This document shows, one piece after another, positions 1 to 10,559 of a stretch of DNA of 64,000 bases. Under the pieces are notes generated by a model that saw only the letters and a program-made list of their open reading frames with translations, was not told the DNA's origin and searched no databases. The position numbers and the translations under genes are program-made. The stretch is from Piper betle (lineage: Eukaryota; Streptophyta; Magnoliopsida; Piperales; Piperaceae). The stretch spans positions 1 to 64,000 of the forward strand of contig JAURVB010012927.1 of NCBI GenBank assembly GCA_033002965.1. Direction: 5' to 3'. How positions within the stretch are numbered: position 1 is the stretch's first letter; every line of letters begins with the position of its first letter.

Positions 1-270
1 CAAAATAAATATGTGAACTCCTTTTTTTTTTTTTAATTGAGAAATAAGTGTGGCTGCTGGGAAACGGTCGAAGACTGTGGGATCTTTATATATGTTGTTA
101 TTTATAAAAAATGTTTGACATAATTACTTTACTTTTGAGTAACACCTAGCCAGTTAGGCCCACAATATCGTGAAAAATGGCGGGTCGTTATATATACCAT
201 ATAGCATAGGGAAATTCCCTAAATATTGTTCAAAGATGATAGGATTTTTTAGTTATGGTGGTTATATACG
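1..270 (+). repeat. 3' part of an LTR-like repeat, related to 9760-9995
   Basis: This stretch contains the string GGGAAACGGTC followed by GACTGTGGGAT and, downstream, TAACACC with a following GTCGTTA. The same order of motifs recurs at about 9780-9995. The two segments are direct copies of one diverged repeat, probably the end of an LTR. The copy is cut by the window edge. No coding capacity is visible. Confidence 0.45.
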
Positions 271-1981
271 TAACACCCCAATTCGGCCTAGGCACAAACA
301 AAACCATGATGCTATAATTTTGAAAGCTATCTGTTAGGTTATTAATTCAAACTAATATTGCAGAAGAATATCTTAACCCACAAAGAGACTTAAGATGGAT
401 ACCGTAAGAGTCACTACATGATGAATGCTAATCAAACATACAAGAGGAGGGGAAACGTAACTTAAAGGCTACTAATATGAGCACTCCGAGTCACAAAAGA
501 GGCAACATTTCCATGCAACTGCGATGATGACTTAAAGAATGAGTACTATTATGAATGCTTAATCTTATGCATGAGTCAATTCTGATTCTTTGTTTTACTT
601 TTGAGTTAAATAGCTTATTATGTAATGCTATTGAGTTAATTTAACTTTTTGAGTCAATTCTTATTCATTGGTTATATTTACCTGTTCTATATACCCCACA
701 CACACGCTACAATTAACTAACAGCAGAGAGCATTCTTCAAGTGTCAAGGCATCGTATCCGAACACATGGTCTTCATGTCAATTCTACATGTAGCATGAGT
801 CGTAAGCTCCACTAATCCACGTTACTTTAACATATAAACACCTACAACCAAATAAGTTTAACATACCTTGAGTGTTCCAACACCAGTTCCGAGACTCTTG
901 GCGTAAGTAAAACCTTGTACAAGATCGTTAGTTAATTGTCGAGAGTTAATTACCTTGCATAGAAGGTTAGTTAAAGAAAATAGTAAAACACAAAGCACAT
1001 CAAGATAACAATCTTGGGTATTCACTTAATATACTACAATCAAAGCTACAAACACACTTAGCGAATCAAATTAACTGACATATCCTAAATAATTACATTA
1101 CAACAATCAGTACCTGCACCATGAGCCACTCAATCCTTCTGCTAACATTGATAATCGCTAAAGAAACACACCTACACATATATAAGAAATCCATCAATTA
1201 TCAAAACAAGGTCGATTACTGGTTTGAAAATAATTACTGATATGTTAAATTGGCAAATGGGTCAGCTAGTACCCATGAATAAATATCAAATAAATCGACA
1301 TGCTAGACATGGTGAGATGAGTCTGGCAATCTATACACGAACAAATGAGATGAGTATGTCAACCTTACACATACAAATTAAATATTGTAAAACCTGTGAC
1401 CTGAGTCGGGGTTTTATAGTCGTCAGCCAGTAGGTTCATCCATTTGTCCAGGTTAATTTAGCTTTCAGAACATGTGAGTAGGACTAAGGCCGACCATGTG
1501 TACTACTATGAGGGTTCATTTATACTGAAGTATATAATAATAGCGTCAGATATGTAGCAACATGGTTATCAACATATACGAGAGTATGCTTTGTTTATTT
1601 TATTTTTCCTAGTGGATTGTATAATTAGATTTAAGTTGTTGATCATATTAGGACGTGTTGGTTAGGATATTTGGTTGGGTTGGTAGCTTTTAGAGCATGT
1701 CATTAGGCGGATGTCGGGTTTGATTTATTTTCCATTTTTATTTGTGACTTGCATCTTTGAGTGGTTTGACACGCCTTGATAGCACTTAGACAACTTTTTA
1801 GAAGCCCCGAGAACCCCATGTTACACCTAATTGGTCTTATCCTAAACAAATATAAAATTACTAAAATACCCTTGATATAAAAAATCATTTCTTTTCCTCA
1901 AATTCCTATACCCTTACTTAAAACCCCCTAATACCCAAACTAGCCCTCCTCTATTCCCCCTCAAACCCGATTGCTCCCTCC
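271..1981. other. AT-rich degenerate sequence; possible antisense LTR remnant
   Basis: At 271 the motif GTAACACCCCAATTCGG resembles the 3' terminus of the large LTR family seen elsewhere in the window, read in antisense. The following 1.7 kb is AT-rich, and only short isolated matches to the family are visible, such as CTTAAGATGGAT near 390. No convincing gene, RNA or terminal repeat was found. Open frames here are short and unlike any family I recognise. Confidence 0.25.
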
Positions 1982-2164
1982 CATAGTCGCAAAAATTGGC
2001 CGGTTCCATTAAGAATTGGCCGATTTAACTCAGCTCAGTAGAAAAATTGGGTCAAAATTAGGGTGGATTGTTTTGTCCAAAAATCGGTCTAAGAATCGCC
2101 CAATTCTTGCCGATCCAAGCTGATTCCAATATGAGTCGACTCAAGTAATAATTAGTTGATTCAG

Positions 2165-2500
2165 GCAAAATGGGGGAGACGGGGTGAGGGGATCGGCAGG
2201 GGAAGGGCTAGTAGGGGAGCGGTGGGCACCAGGGGTGAGACTAAGGCGGGGGGGGGGGAGCGGGGTAGCAAGGGGGGGCTGGGCAGTGGGGGGAGACTAG
2301 GGCAGGGGGAGGGGGAGACAGGGGGTGGGGGTGACTGGGGACAGGTGGCGGTGAGAGCTGCAAGGGATGGGGCGCAGGAGTGGCCAGGCTAGGGGAAAGG
2401 GGGAAACATGAGCAGGGGAGATAGGAGCTCTTCCTTTGCAACCTCTCTTGCTTGGCAGCTTTCCAAGCTTCGGAGGGGGAGGGGGAGGGGGATTGGATGG
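2165..2500 (+). other. G-run-rich tract with G-quadruplex potential
   Basis: More than twenty runs of three or more G fall within about 330 bases of the plus strand, including runs of five to twelve G. The tract sits inside the TIR element and matches the position of the GC-rich module in related repeats. Open frames on both strands here are low-complexity (Gly/Arg or Pro/Ser) and are not credible genes. Confidence 0.6.
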
Positions 2501-2531
2501 TGGCGATTGCATAGGCGGCCGCGTTGGAAGG

Positions 2532-3014
2532 GGGTTAGTTTAGGTAATAAAAATTGACTCGCTCCTTACTCAAGTTTATAATAATAAAATAAATCCTAAA
2601 AATAAAAAATAAATGCGAGGGACAGGGAGGAAGAGATCAATGACCAATTTTGACCGATTCAAGTAAACCGATTCTTGTCTGATTTTTGATGAATCGGTCC
2701 AATTCAATGAGTCCCTTCCATAACCGATTCAACGTCCAATTCTGATTTTTGCGTCCTCCCCCCTATGCAGGTGGCCACGTTGTAAGGGGGGTTAGTTTAG
2801 GCAATAAAAATTGACTCACTCCTTACTCGAGTCAATAATAATAAAATAAATCCTAAAAAACAAAATAAATGCTGGGGATAGGGAGGAGGAGATAAATGAC
2901 TGATTTTGATTGATTCAAGTGAACTAATTCTTGTCCGATTTTTTATGAATTGGTCCAATTCAATGACTCCCTTCCAAACCAATTCAACGTCCAATTCTGA
3001 TTTTTGCGACTATG
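2532..3014 (+). repeat. Tandem duplication, period about 257 bp, inside the TIR element
   Basis: The block starting GGGTTAGTTTAGG at 2532 is repeated from 2789 with the same order of motifs. These are the ATTGACTC...CTTACTC segment, TAATAATAAAATAAATCC, the ATGAATYGGTCC run and the terminal CAATTCTGATTTTTGCG. By eye the copies are roughly 85-90 percent identical with a few small indels. The second copy ends in the terminal inverted repeat. Confidence 0.75.
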
Positions 3015-3015
3015 C

Positions 3016-5630
3016 TTCCCCCCCCTAAATCACTACCACGCCGCCACCAGCAACCACCCGGCCGGCCTCTCCTTTCCCTTAGCCCCTCTTCTCCTCCCAC
3101 TTCCTCTGCTCACTGCCACTTGCCTGCCCGTCAAGTGGTCACCTTTGCCCGACCATGTTCACCGCCGACAGCATGTCGCCGCCACCTCCCTTGCCGCCGT
3201 CCAGGTCGCCATGACCGACCTCTTCTCCTCTTCCCTTCTCCTCTCTTCCCTTTCCTTCCCCTACCACTGCTTTCCCTCCACTCTACCTGCTCAGTCCCTA
3301 GCAACTTTAAATCGCCCCTTGCTAGTCATTAGCTAGTGGCCACCCAAATCTCTGCCCCTCCTACCCTAGCCCTCCCTAGCCTCCCTTCTCCTTGTCGTGC
3401 AGCTGCCACAACCACCACTGTCGTAGTCTCCTTCATGGATCATCGTGAGCTACCCTTCCTTCTCCCTATTTTATTCAATTACTTTATGATCATGACATTG
3501 CATTTTTTTCATGATTTTTGTTGACATTAATATGTATGTATAATGAAATTAGTTGGAGAATGTGATTTTTTTCAATAATGTAAATTTAATTATAGTCATG
3601 GTATGGATATATTCCTATTTAGTTGCAAATAAAAACAAGTACTTAAATGAGCAATCTTGAACCCTAATGTAGCACTTGCTGTAAGTGATTTATTTTAATA
3701 TATGAGTAATTATCATTTAATTGACTTTAACGTATAAATTAATTCATCTTCATAGTGGTAGTTGTGTTTAGAATAACATGTTATGTTTATTACTTCATTA
3801 GTAATAACCCGTGTAATTTGCACCATGATTGTTAGTAAGTTAATTAAGACTTGATGATCTTAGGAGAATAATTATTTATTTTGAAATAATTAAAAGTGGA
3901 TGTGTGAGTTATTAATTTAAACTCATGATTTATGTTGTGAAGTTATCAAGTAATTTACACCTTCACGTGATTTAATTGTATCCTAGGTTGTTAGCATGTT
4001 CATTACATTTCCTTGCTAATTATTCTTTTCATGTAGAGTTGCTTATCTTGTTAATATCTAATTTTGTTATGTGTTGTCATTTACTTCATTTGTCTAGCTT
4101 CATTCATTATGTGATTTGGTTGTTACCCATCTCATTTCCTCATCATCATGCCATCCATGCATCATGTTGCTTGTGGACGTTAGTGAGTAGTCGTGTTTGT
4201 GTAGATCCAGAGTAGGAGCTCGCTGTCTAAGCAAAATGGGTTAAGTGGTTGTCGTCCTGTGTTAGGACTTGCCTTTTTTATTGTTGCTCTATTCCATTGT
4301 TGTTTTGATTTATAGATCACATGTCATGTTAAGTAGTTGTTTTATCAGATCACACTAACACGTGCCATTTAAAAATGTAACATTCTTCTAGAATTAAGAA
4401 CCTTTTGAGGATGAGATCCCTCAAGCTATTTTTAAAAACTCAGATCCACAGCAAGTTGCCTTCGGGCCAATTTACATAATCCTCTTCCCAGCCCTATAAA
4501 TATAATTTTGTCAAATTTTTATGTGAGCTGAGATATGGAGATTTTGACTTACACATACCTTGAGAGGGCACAAGTGGGTTCTCGATTGGTGAGAGGGTTG
4601 CTCTATTCTTGAAGGATCCTGATAACTCTACGTCTTGATCATCTCAACACCCGAACTGGCTGGAGTAGATGGGTACTGCTATGTATAGTACATGTCTAAA
4701 CATATGGTATTAATGAGTACTAATGGCGACTACCTACGACTACTTAGCCTTTGTGGTTTGGGCCAAAAGAAATATGGAGGTTTGGAGAGGGCTTAGAATA
4801 ATGGTTACCCTAAGAGTGGGACTTTAAAATAATGTTGAGATGTGTCCAATACCAGTTAGTTCGGGACGCCATCTAGTTCCTTAGTAGTTACCCTTAGAGT
4901 GTTCAGTTCAAGTTATATGATTGATTTCTTTTACAAGAGAATCAGCTCTCATTTGCTAGTTCGATGTTTAGTTATTTTTAGACTAGTGACAATTGTCATT
5001 GATATTTTCTATTATCTATGTAGGTGAGGAACAAGAGTGGGATATATCGGCCTTGGCGAAGGAGCAGTGATTGCTATTAGCACACATCGACCTAGCGCGA
5101 CACATATTGCTTGTTATGTGATTTTGTTATGATGTATTATTTTGTGATGTTTTGTATCATGTTGAAAGCTTTTGATATTCTAAGACAAGTATGGTAATTA
5201 GATGGATGTGATCAGCATATGGGTTGAGACGTGTGGTTTATGACTCTTATTTTGTTGCTTATAACTTTATTATGCTCTAAAAAATCATATATTGTGTTGT
5301 GATAATATATTTTGTTAAACAGGTTGACCCCTATTGCACTTTTAAGGGAAATTCTATTTGTTTTAATTTTGAATTTTTTATAGTTTTATCGTAATTTAAT
5401 TGAGTTTGAGTGTGACTAATTGTCATGATGTACACGTAGCATGTTGCTAGGGTGTGCATTTCATGCATGCATTGGTTGCACATTGTAAAATTTTTAGTCT
5501 TGAGACGCCTAGAAAGTCTAGACCCTTCTACTTAGGTTAGGTCGACCAACTTAATTGAAGTAAGAGTTGGTCCAATCTACCGTAACAATTTTAGTTCGGT
5601 TTGAGAGTAAATTGGATTTGGGATGTTGCA
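3016..5630 (+). mobile_element. Degenerate Ty3/Gypsy (Tekay-like) LTR, sense orientation
   Basis: This is an old copy of the LTR seen intact at 53442-56382 and keeps the same order of landmarks. They are a C-rich block (3016-3440), GAGTAGGAGCTCGC near 4213, GTTAAGTAG...TTTTATCAGATC near 4333-4360, TGAGGATGAGATCCCTCAA near 4408, a TATA motif at 4495, TATGGAGGTTTGGAGAGGGC near 4773 and TATGTAGGTGAGGA near 5018. It ends in GGATTTGGGATGTTGCA at 5630, matching the GGTGTTACA terminus. Its left end is lost against the TIR element. There is no coding capacity. Confidence 0.7.
4495..4504 (+). promoter_or_regulatory. TATA motif of the degenerate LTR
   Basis: TATAAATATA lies at the same place as the TATATATATATA stretch at 55239-55254 of the intact LTR, just downstream of the conserved TTGCCTTCGGGCC. 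It is the likely U3 core promoter of this LTR family. Activity today is doubtful because the LTR is decayed. Confidence 0.4.
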
Positions 5631-5639
5631 GAAAAATCT

Positions 5640-7436
5640 TTGTACTAATATATCTACTAGGCCCCGGTATGGGACTATATCATATATTTTTGGATCTCAA
5701 TTTCAAAACCATCAACTGATCTCAACCTTGAAGTTTTATTAAACTACAAGCGAAAATCATCTAGATGGCCAAAAGTTGAATGGATCACCACGGACTCTAT
5801 CCCTTGATCGAAAGTTGAATCTACGATAAAGCCAAGCATGGGAGTCCTATAGACTTGGATGAGTTGAGTTCCTTATCCTCACTCTACGAGCTCACTCCGT
5901 GTATCTTAACAAGTAAAACAGAAACACTAATCACTCTCCAACCAAGATGGCACACAAAACAAGGCCACACCTCAAACACTCACGTAGGCTTAATTACATA
6001 ATTAACTTTCTTGATGACTTATTAAGCTTGCGAATGAATTGAAATTTGAAATGATAGACCATAAAAGTCAAAGGGCATATACAAAATCATCATGGTTTGA
6101 CCCATGGGCCAACACCATGATCAAAGGCCAACTAAGGTCGAGCTAAGGTGCTGAGAACAATGTTCTTAGGCCGTGCACCAAACTTCCTAAGGCTTGTTCA
6201 CAAGCTTGGGGAGTCCAAATGGGCTTAGATAAGTTTGGGGAGTTGGCCAATACCATGGGCTTTGATCCTATAAACTTTCAAATCCAAATTACAAGCATTT
6301 GGAACATAGTAGATTCAGAAATAGGAGGTATTGGCACTAACAATTCTGGAACTGGTTGGACCACTAAGGCTTAGGAAATTTCTACCAAATATTCTACACA
6401 TCGAAAAGCTACTAAATTTTATTGTGATTAAATAGGACTATACCCTAATGTCTGGGTGAAATTTCTAGTAATTTCACATCCAAATGACTAGGGTTTTATA
6501 TTTTATAAACTCGGATGGGGAAACCATTCATTCGTTTGCACCCAAATTAGCTGATTTTATCACCTATATAATGACATTCAAATAACCCCAAACTTACTAA
6601 GTTTCATGTAGGCACTTACTGTCATATTACATGATTTTTACACATTTTAATTCAGCTTACAACTTAGATAAATAGTTGCCAAATATCAAGGTATGTCATA
6701 GCAAGCATACAACATGGCAAGGATATTTTAGATTTAGGGGTTCTGTTCATGTCTTTACTGATGTTTATTTAGCTTAGTATTTTAATATGAATTAGCTAAC
6801 CTACAATCCTAGAATCATACAAAATATTGCTGCAAAAGAATATGTACAATAGGGTTTACAAATTAGGGAAAGTAGCAGGTAAGTCACTGTAAGCTTGAAA
6901 GTTGTCACCTAGTACATTTGGCACATATACATGTTCATAACAGCAAAATCATACAATACATGCTAAACAAAACTTGTAGACCTAACAATAATGAATAAGT
7001 TGTGACAAGCATCATGCAAAATGGACTCTTACATTACAAGATATGGTGTATCTACTGAAACTATGCATATATCATAGGAGGAGAGCCAAAGGTGCGAAAA
7101 AGTGGAAATGAGCCCTATTTATCGGCTGAAAAACAGCTCCAGTGCATGGGCCCTAGTCTCTACCAAGCTCAACCACGAAAAATGTCAGACCAAACCATGG
7201 GCGCCTGCTGAACCGAGCGGCATGCAAAGTTAGGTCACGTGTGTGGGCGCAAGGGTGTTGCTAGGGCGCCTATGCACTAGCCGAATGGTGGGAAAAATTT
7301 TGGGTGCAAGGGCACCATTGTGTCCAAACTGGATGAAGAAAAAGGCTAAGGCACCAAGGTAAGGGTGCTCTGAGGACACCTTTGCACAAGACATAGTTTA
7401 CATGCACCTAGGGATTTCACCCTAAGGTAGCTGAGG
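5640..7436 (-). mobile_element. Degenerate LTR (diverged subtype C), antisense
   Basis: Read on the minus strand, this matches the LTR at 21115-27165 and the one at 10560-15990. Shared landmarks include GGAGTCCTATAGACTTGG with GAGCTCACTCCGTGTA (5839-5913), the 'GGGCCAACACCATG' words near 6107, a TATA-like GATAAATAGGGCT (7112-7124, minus) and 'GCACCAAGG...TTTGCAC' words near 7350. It is abutted on the right by another LTR copy starting at 7437. No genes are seen. Confidence 0.55.
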
Positions 7437-8735
7437 TTGTAACTCCCCAATTTTGGTTCACCTAAGGATCGAAACAGAACTGTTACGATCGAGTCAAGTC
7501 ATGTTTAAATTAATTAATTGTAAGATTCAAAAATAAGTAGATCAAAAAAACCTCTTGGCGTCTAAAGAATGAAAGACATTACTAAATATTCATGAAAACA
7601 CATCAAACATATATAAAAACAAAAAGAAAATAATGGCGCATTGAGCACAAGTGTGTGTCGTATATATCTGTCCTTCCACCAAGGCCGCCCTAATAGAGAA
7701 ACACAAGACATACATATATAATAGGAAAAATTTCAACAATGAATAACACTGATCTGGAAAATAACTAATATAAACTAGTAAGTGGAATCCGATATTCCAT
7801 GAGGAAGGAAAACCATATATATAATCTCCATGTGAACACTCAAATGACATATATTAAGGAGCCATCAAGCTGCAAACTCAATAGCATCCCAAATTAAACT
7901 GTTGTTGTGCCACTCTGAGCAATAACTGGTCCCTCTCTAGAAGAAGCACATATCCTAAGCCCTCTCCAAACCTCCATATAACACCTGGCTAATAGGACAA
8001 TAGCCGAGTATTCTTAGGCAGTCTCCTTCAGTACCTTTTGATACCACAAATCTAAGCATGCATTGTATAAAGCAATACCCATCTACTCCATGCCTATCTG
8101 GATGTGAGGAAGCTCAAGACATAGAGATGTCATGATACTTCAGGAATGGAACAACCCTCTCACTAATTCAGAGCCCAGTGCGACTTGCATGTTCGCCTAC
8201 TCACAGTATACATGAGCTCAAAAACATCAACTCGAGGGATCTCATACTTAAGGCATAAAAACTATATATTGGGCTAAGAAGGGAATAATATAATTAAGCC
8301 CAAAGGAAATGTGAGGTGTAGCTAAGTTTGAAAACAACTCGAGGGATCTCATACTTGAGGCTTATTAATCACAGAAGTAAAATATGTCAAGTTGGCCTGT
8401 GTTAAGTGGGATCCAATAAAACAACCACTCAACACGGCCTATAATCTATAAATCAAATTCACAATAGAATAAAGACATAAATCTAAGAAGAGTTGTAAAG
8501 GACCTATAGTCTAAGCTCGAAGCACATAGGCATATCTAGGGCAAGCTCGGACTCTAGAACTTACATCAAAACCCACTGCTAAGTTCAAGACTGATAACAC
8601 TATATTATGCATAGTAGTGATGTGTGTTCACATCAACAATAATATAACAACAAGGGATCAAGCTAAATAAATCCACAACTAAACAGTGTCTCTCTCAAAA
8701 ACTGATTTAGATTCTGATTCCGATTTTTGCAACCA
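7437..8735 (-). mobile_element. Degenerate, truncated Tekay-like LTR, antisense
   Basis: It starts with TGTAACTCCCCAATTTTGG, equivalent to the 3' LTR terminus TGTAACACCCC in antisense. It then follows the family order: CCATATATATAATCTCC (7813), AGCCCTCTCCAAACCTCC (7958), GAATGGAACAACCC (8143), GAGGGATCTCATACTTGAGG (8341) and the hairpin stems at 8401-8409 and 8425-8433. It is cut off near 8690, next to a lone TIR-type end that runs to 8735. Only the 3' half or so of the LTR survives. Confidence 0.65.
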
Positions 8736-9239
8736 TGCTCAGTTCATGGGATCCTGAATGCTATCAGTGCATTAATTTGACCGAAAGGTATGACTAAGAA
8801 CTCGTAGTGTCTGTACCGAGTCCTAAAAGTTGTTTTCAATACACTTTCCTCTCGTATCCTCAACTGATGGTAACTAGATTGAAGGTTTATCTTCGAATAC
8901 ACCGAATCTCCTCCAAAGTGATAGAACTAATCATCTCCTCCAAATATACTAATAATAGTAATTAAATATTTGTTTATAAGTTAATAATTATTTTATCAAT
9001 TGTTAAGTATTAATTATGATTTGGATAATTAATTTAAAATGTAAAGTAGGGCTTAAATGATTATGTCACGTGAATAATTTATTATCTCACTAGATTTGTT
9101 GAGAATTTTATATTTAATATTTTTGAATGGTTGCATAGTTATGTTGTCAAATTTTAATAATGATATATATATTAGGCATTTAGTTGCATTCATTTCTACT
9201 CGAATAAAATTATACTTATGTATAATTTTATGTTCTCGT
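8736..9239. other. AT-rich spacer, nothing recognised
   Basis: This 0.5 kb holds no open frame, terminal repeat or structured element that I could identify. It separates a truncated LTR from the repeat that begins near 9240. Confidence 0.4.
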
Positions 9240-9995
9240 TCAGATTAGGATCGTTGGTCACAGCTGCGAGTTCACTTACAAACAATCCAGGTCTGTATAA
9301 TTATTTGAAATGTTGTATTGTCCATATAATTATTTGAAATATTGAATTTTCCCAAGCTGGTAGCCTTTGTCGGCACTCATTTAAGAATAAACTGAGAGAC
9401 AATGACTAATCTCAGAATGACCTGGGAGACCACCTAATTTCAGAATGAACTGGGAGAAAATTTCTAATCTCAGAATGGCCTGAGAGACAATGACTAATCT
9501 TAGAATGACCTGAGAGACTTTTACAAATCTCAGAATGACCTGAGAGAAAATTACTAATCTTAAAATGACCTGAGAGATAATTACTAAAAGACTTGTGAAG
9601 CGATAATAAAGACGGGTGAAATGATAATGAGGATTATATTGACTTGTTTCATTTAATTATGCGGCTTAGTGGTTTTATCACTAATGCGGAATTGCGTCCA
9701 TAGGTGAGTAGCTTTGGACTGAAGAATAAAAGTGACTCAGGTTGGTGAATGGATAATAAAAATTGGACTTCCTTATTATTCTCTTGTGTTATAAATGTGG
9801 CTATGGGAAACGGTCCGAGACTGTGGGATGGTTATTTTATATATTGTCATATGCTATCAGAACATGTTTTATTCTTATGATATATAAATTTCCCGACTTA
9901 ATTGCCGTATTAAAATTCATGTTTTGGAATGTTATCATTACACCAAGTATATTTCTAGGTAACACCCTGTCTGGTTCGGATAGGTCGTTACACTA
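9240..9995 (+). repeat. LTR-like repeat with internal minisatellite
   Basis: The right half (about 9780-9995) repeats motifs found at 40-180: GGGAAACGGTCC, GACTGTGGGAT, then GTAACACCCTG and a final GTCGTTACA. The ending suggests the 3' end of an LTR of a Gypsy family different from the Tekay-like one. The left half contains the 30-bp tandem array described separately. A gag remnant on the opposite strand follows directly. Confidence 0.45.
9382..9584 (+). repeat. Minisatellite, about 30-bp unit, seven copies
   Basis: Units begin at 9382, 9407, 9435, 9465, 9495, 9525 and 9555. The last four are spaced by exactly 30 bases and the earlier ones by 25-30. The consensus core is CTCAGAATGACCTGAGAGA. 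Later units are more alike than the first three, as expected if the array grew by recent slippage or unequal exchange at one end. There are no unique spacers, so it is not a CRISPR-like array. Confidence 0.85.
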
Positions 9996-10074
9996 GTAGT
10001 ACTGTTCCTCGTGTCTCCATCCCTAGTGGCTAGGCTGACCCCTCTCCTGGTGATGGGACTCGTGAGCATGCTCA

Positions 10075-10415
10075 CACTCCAAGGCCCTCATCACAGCCTT
10101 TGCCACTGTTGAACATGAGAAGGTGTCTAGAGCAGATACGAAGATGATGCACAATCCTGACACAAATTGAGCAACTCATGATAAGAAGTTGGCCGGAGCA
10201 AATTCTCCAATGTAAGAAATTAGGCCTGATACTATGCCACAGACATGCTCTCAATCTGCCTTAACGACAAGAACTTTGTCTTCTTTCAACTCCTCACTAT
10301 GTCCGAAAAGTATTGGGATTAAAACATGTCTCAGAACTCCTCCCAAGTGATCAACTTCAACTGTTTGGCTCTAGGTACATGACATGAGCAGAGTCCCACC
10401 AAATCTTGCCAATCC
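10075..10415 (-). pseudogene. Ty3/Gypsy gag fragment (retrotransposon gag domain), dead
   Basis: Minus-strand translation from about 10410 gives WWDSAHVMYLEP and then, in a second frame, ITWEEF*DMF*SQYF with FLSLRQ and ESMSVA* further on. This is the order of the capsid-like Retrotrans_gag domain of plant Ty3/Gypsy elements (WW near the start, TWEEF then a YF motif, FLxLxQ, MSVxEY). In-frame stops interrupt it several times, for example where EEFRDMF would be expected. It sits just left of an LTR of subtype C on the same strand (from about 10560), as expected for gag behind a 5' LTR. The protease, RT and integrase are absent. Confidence 0.75.
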
Positions 10416-10559
10416 ATTACATGGCTCCAGTGGCCACGTGGACCCAAAGATCAAGTGGACAACCCATATCAATCAGTATAGTAAGCACTAGGTCATGGTT
10501 ACCTATTTTGCATACCTTGCAACAAATTAATATTAAAATACAGAGGCATCATCATGTGT

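Larger units (their letters stand above)
1982..3014. mobile_element. Non-autonomous TIR element (hAT-like?), about 1.0 kb
   Basis: The ends are inverted copies of CATAGTCGCAAAAA (1982-1995 and 3001-3014). The 8 bases outside are CTCCCTCC and CTTCCCCC, which agree at 6 of 8 positions and could be a decayed 8-bp target duplication. Inside are repeated 'ATCGGTCCAATTCAATGA'-type words, a G-rich block and a module reading ACTCGAGTCAA. That module also occurs in the large LTR family and in the elements at 39596 and 43660. A lone end of the same type (ATTTTTGCAACCATG) lies at about 8722-8736. No transposase is encoded. The superfamily assignment is a guess from the possible 8-bp duplication. Confidence 0.5.

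Noticed and set aside
1984..3012. Perfect 8-bp TSD for the TIR element
   Set aside because: Only 6 of 8 bases agree with the best choice of ends, in C-rich flanks where matches are easy by chance.
3004..3336. Pro/Leu/Ser-rich frames of 106-110 residues
   Set aside because: C-rich block of a degenerate LTR beside the TIR element; low complexity.
9382..9584. CRISPR-like regular repeat
   Set aside because: Units are contiguous with no unique spacers, and the context is eukaryotic transposon DNA. It is a minisatellite.
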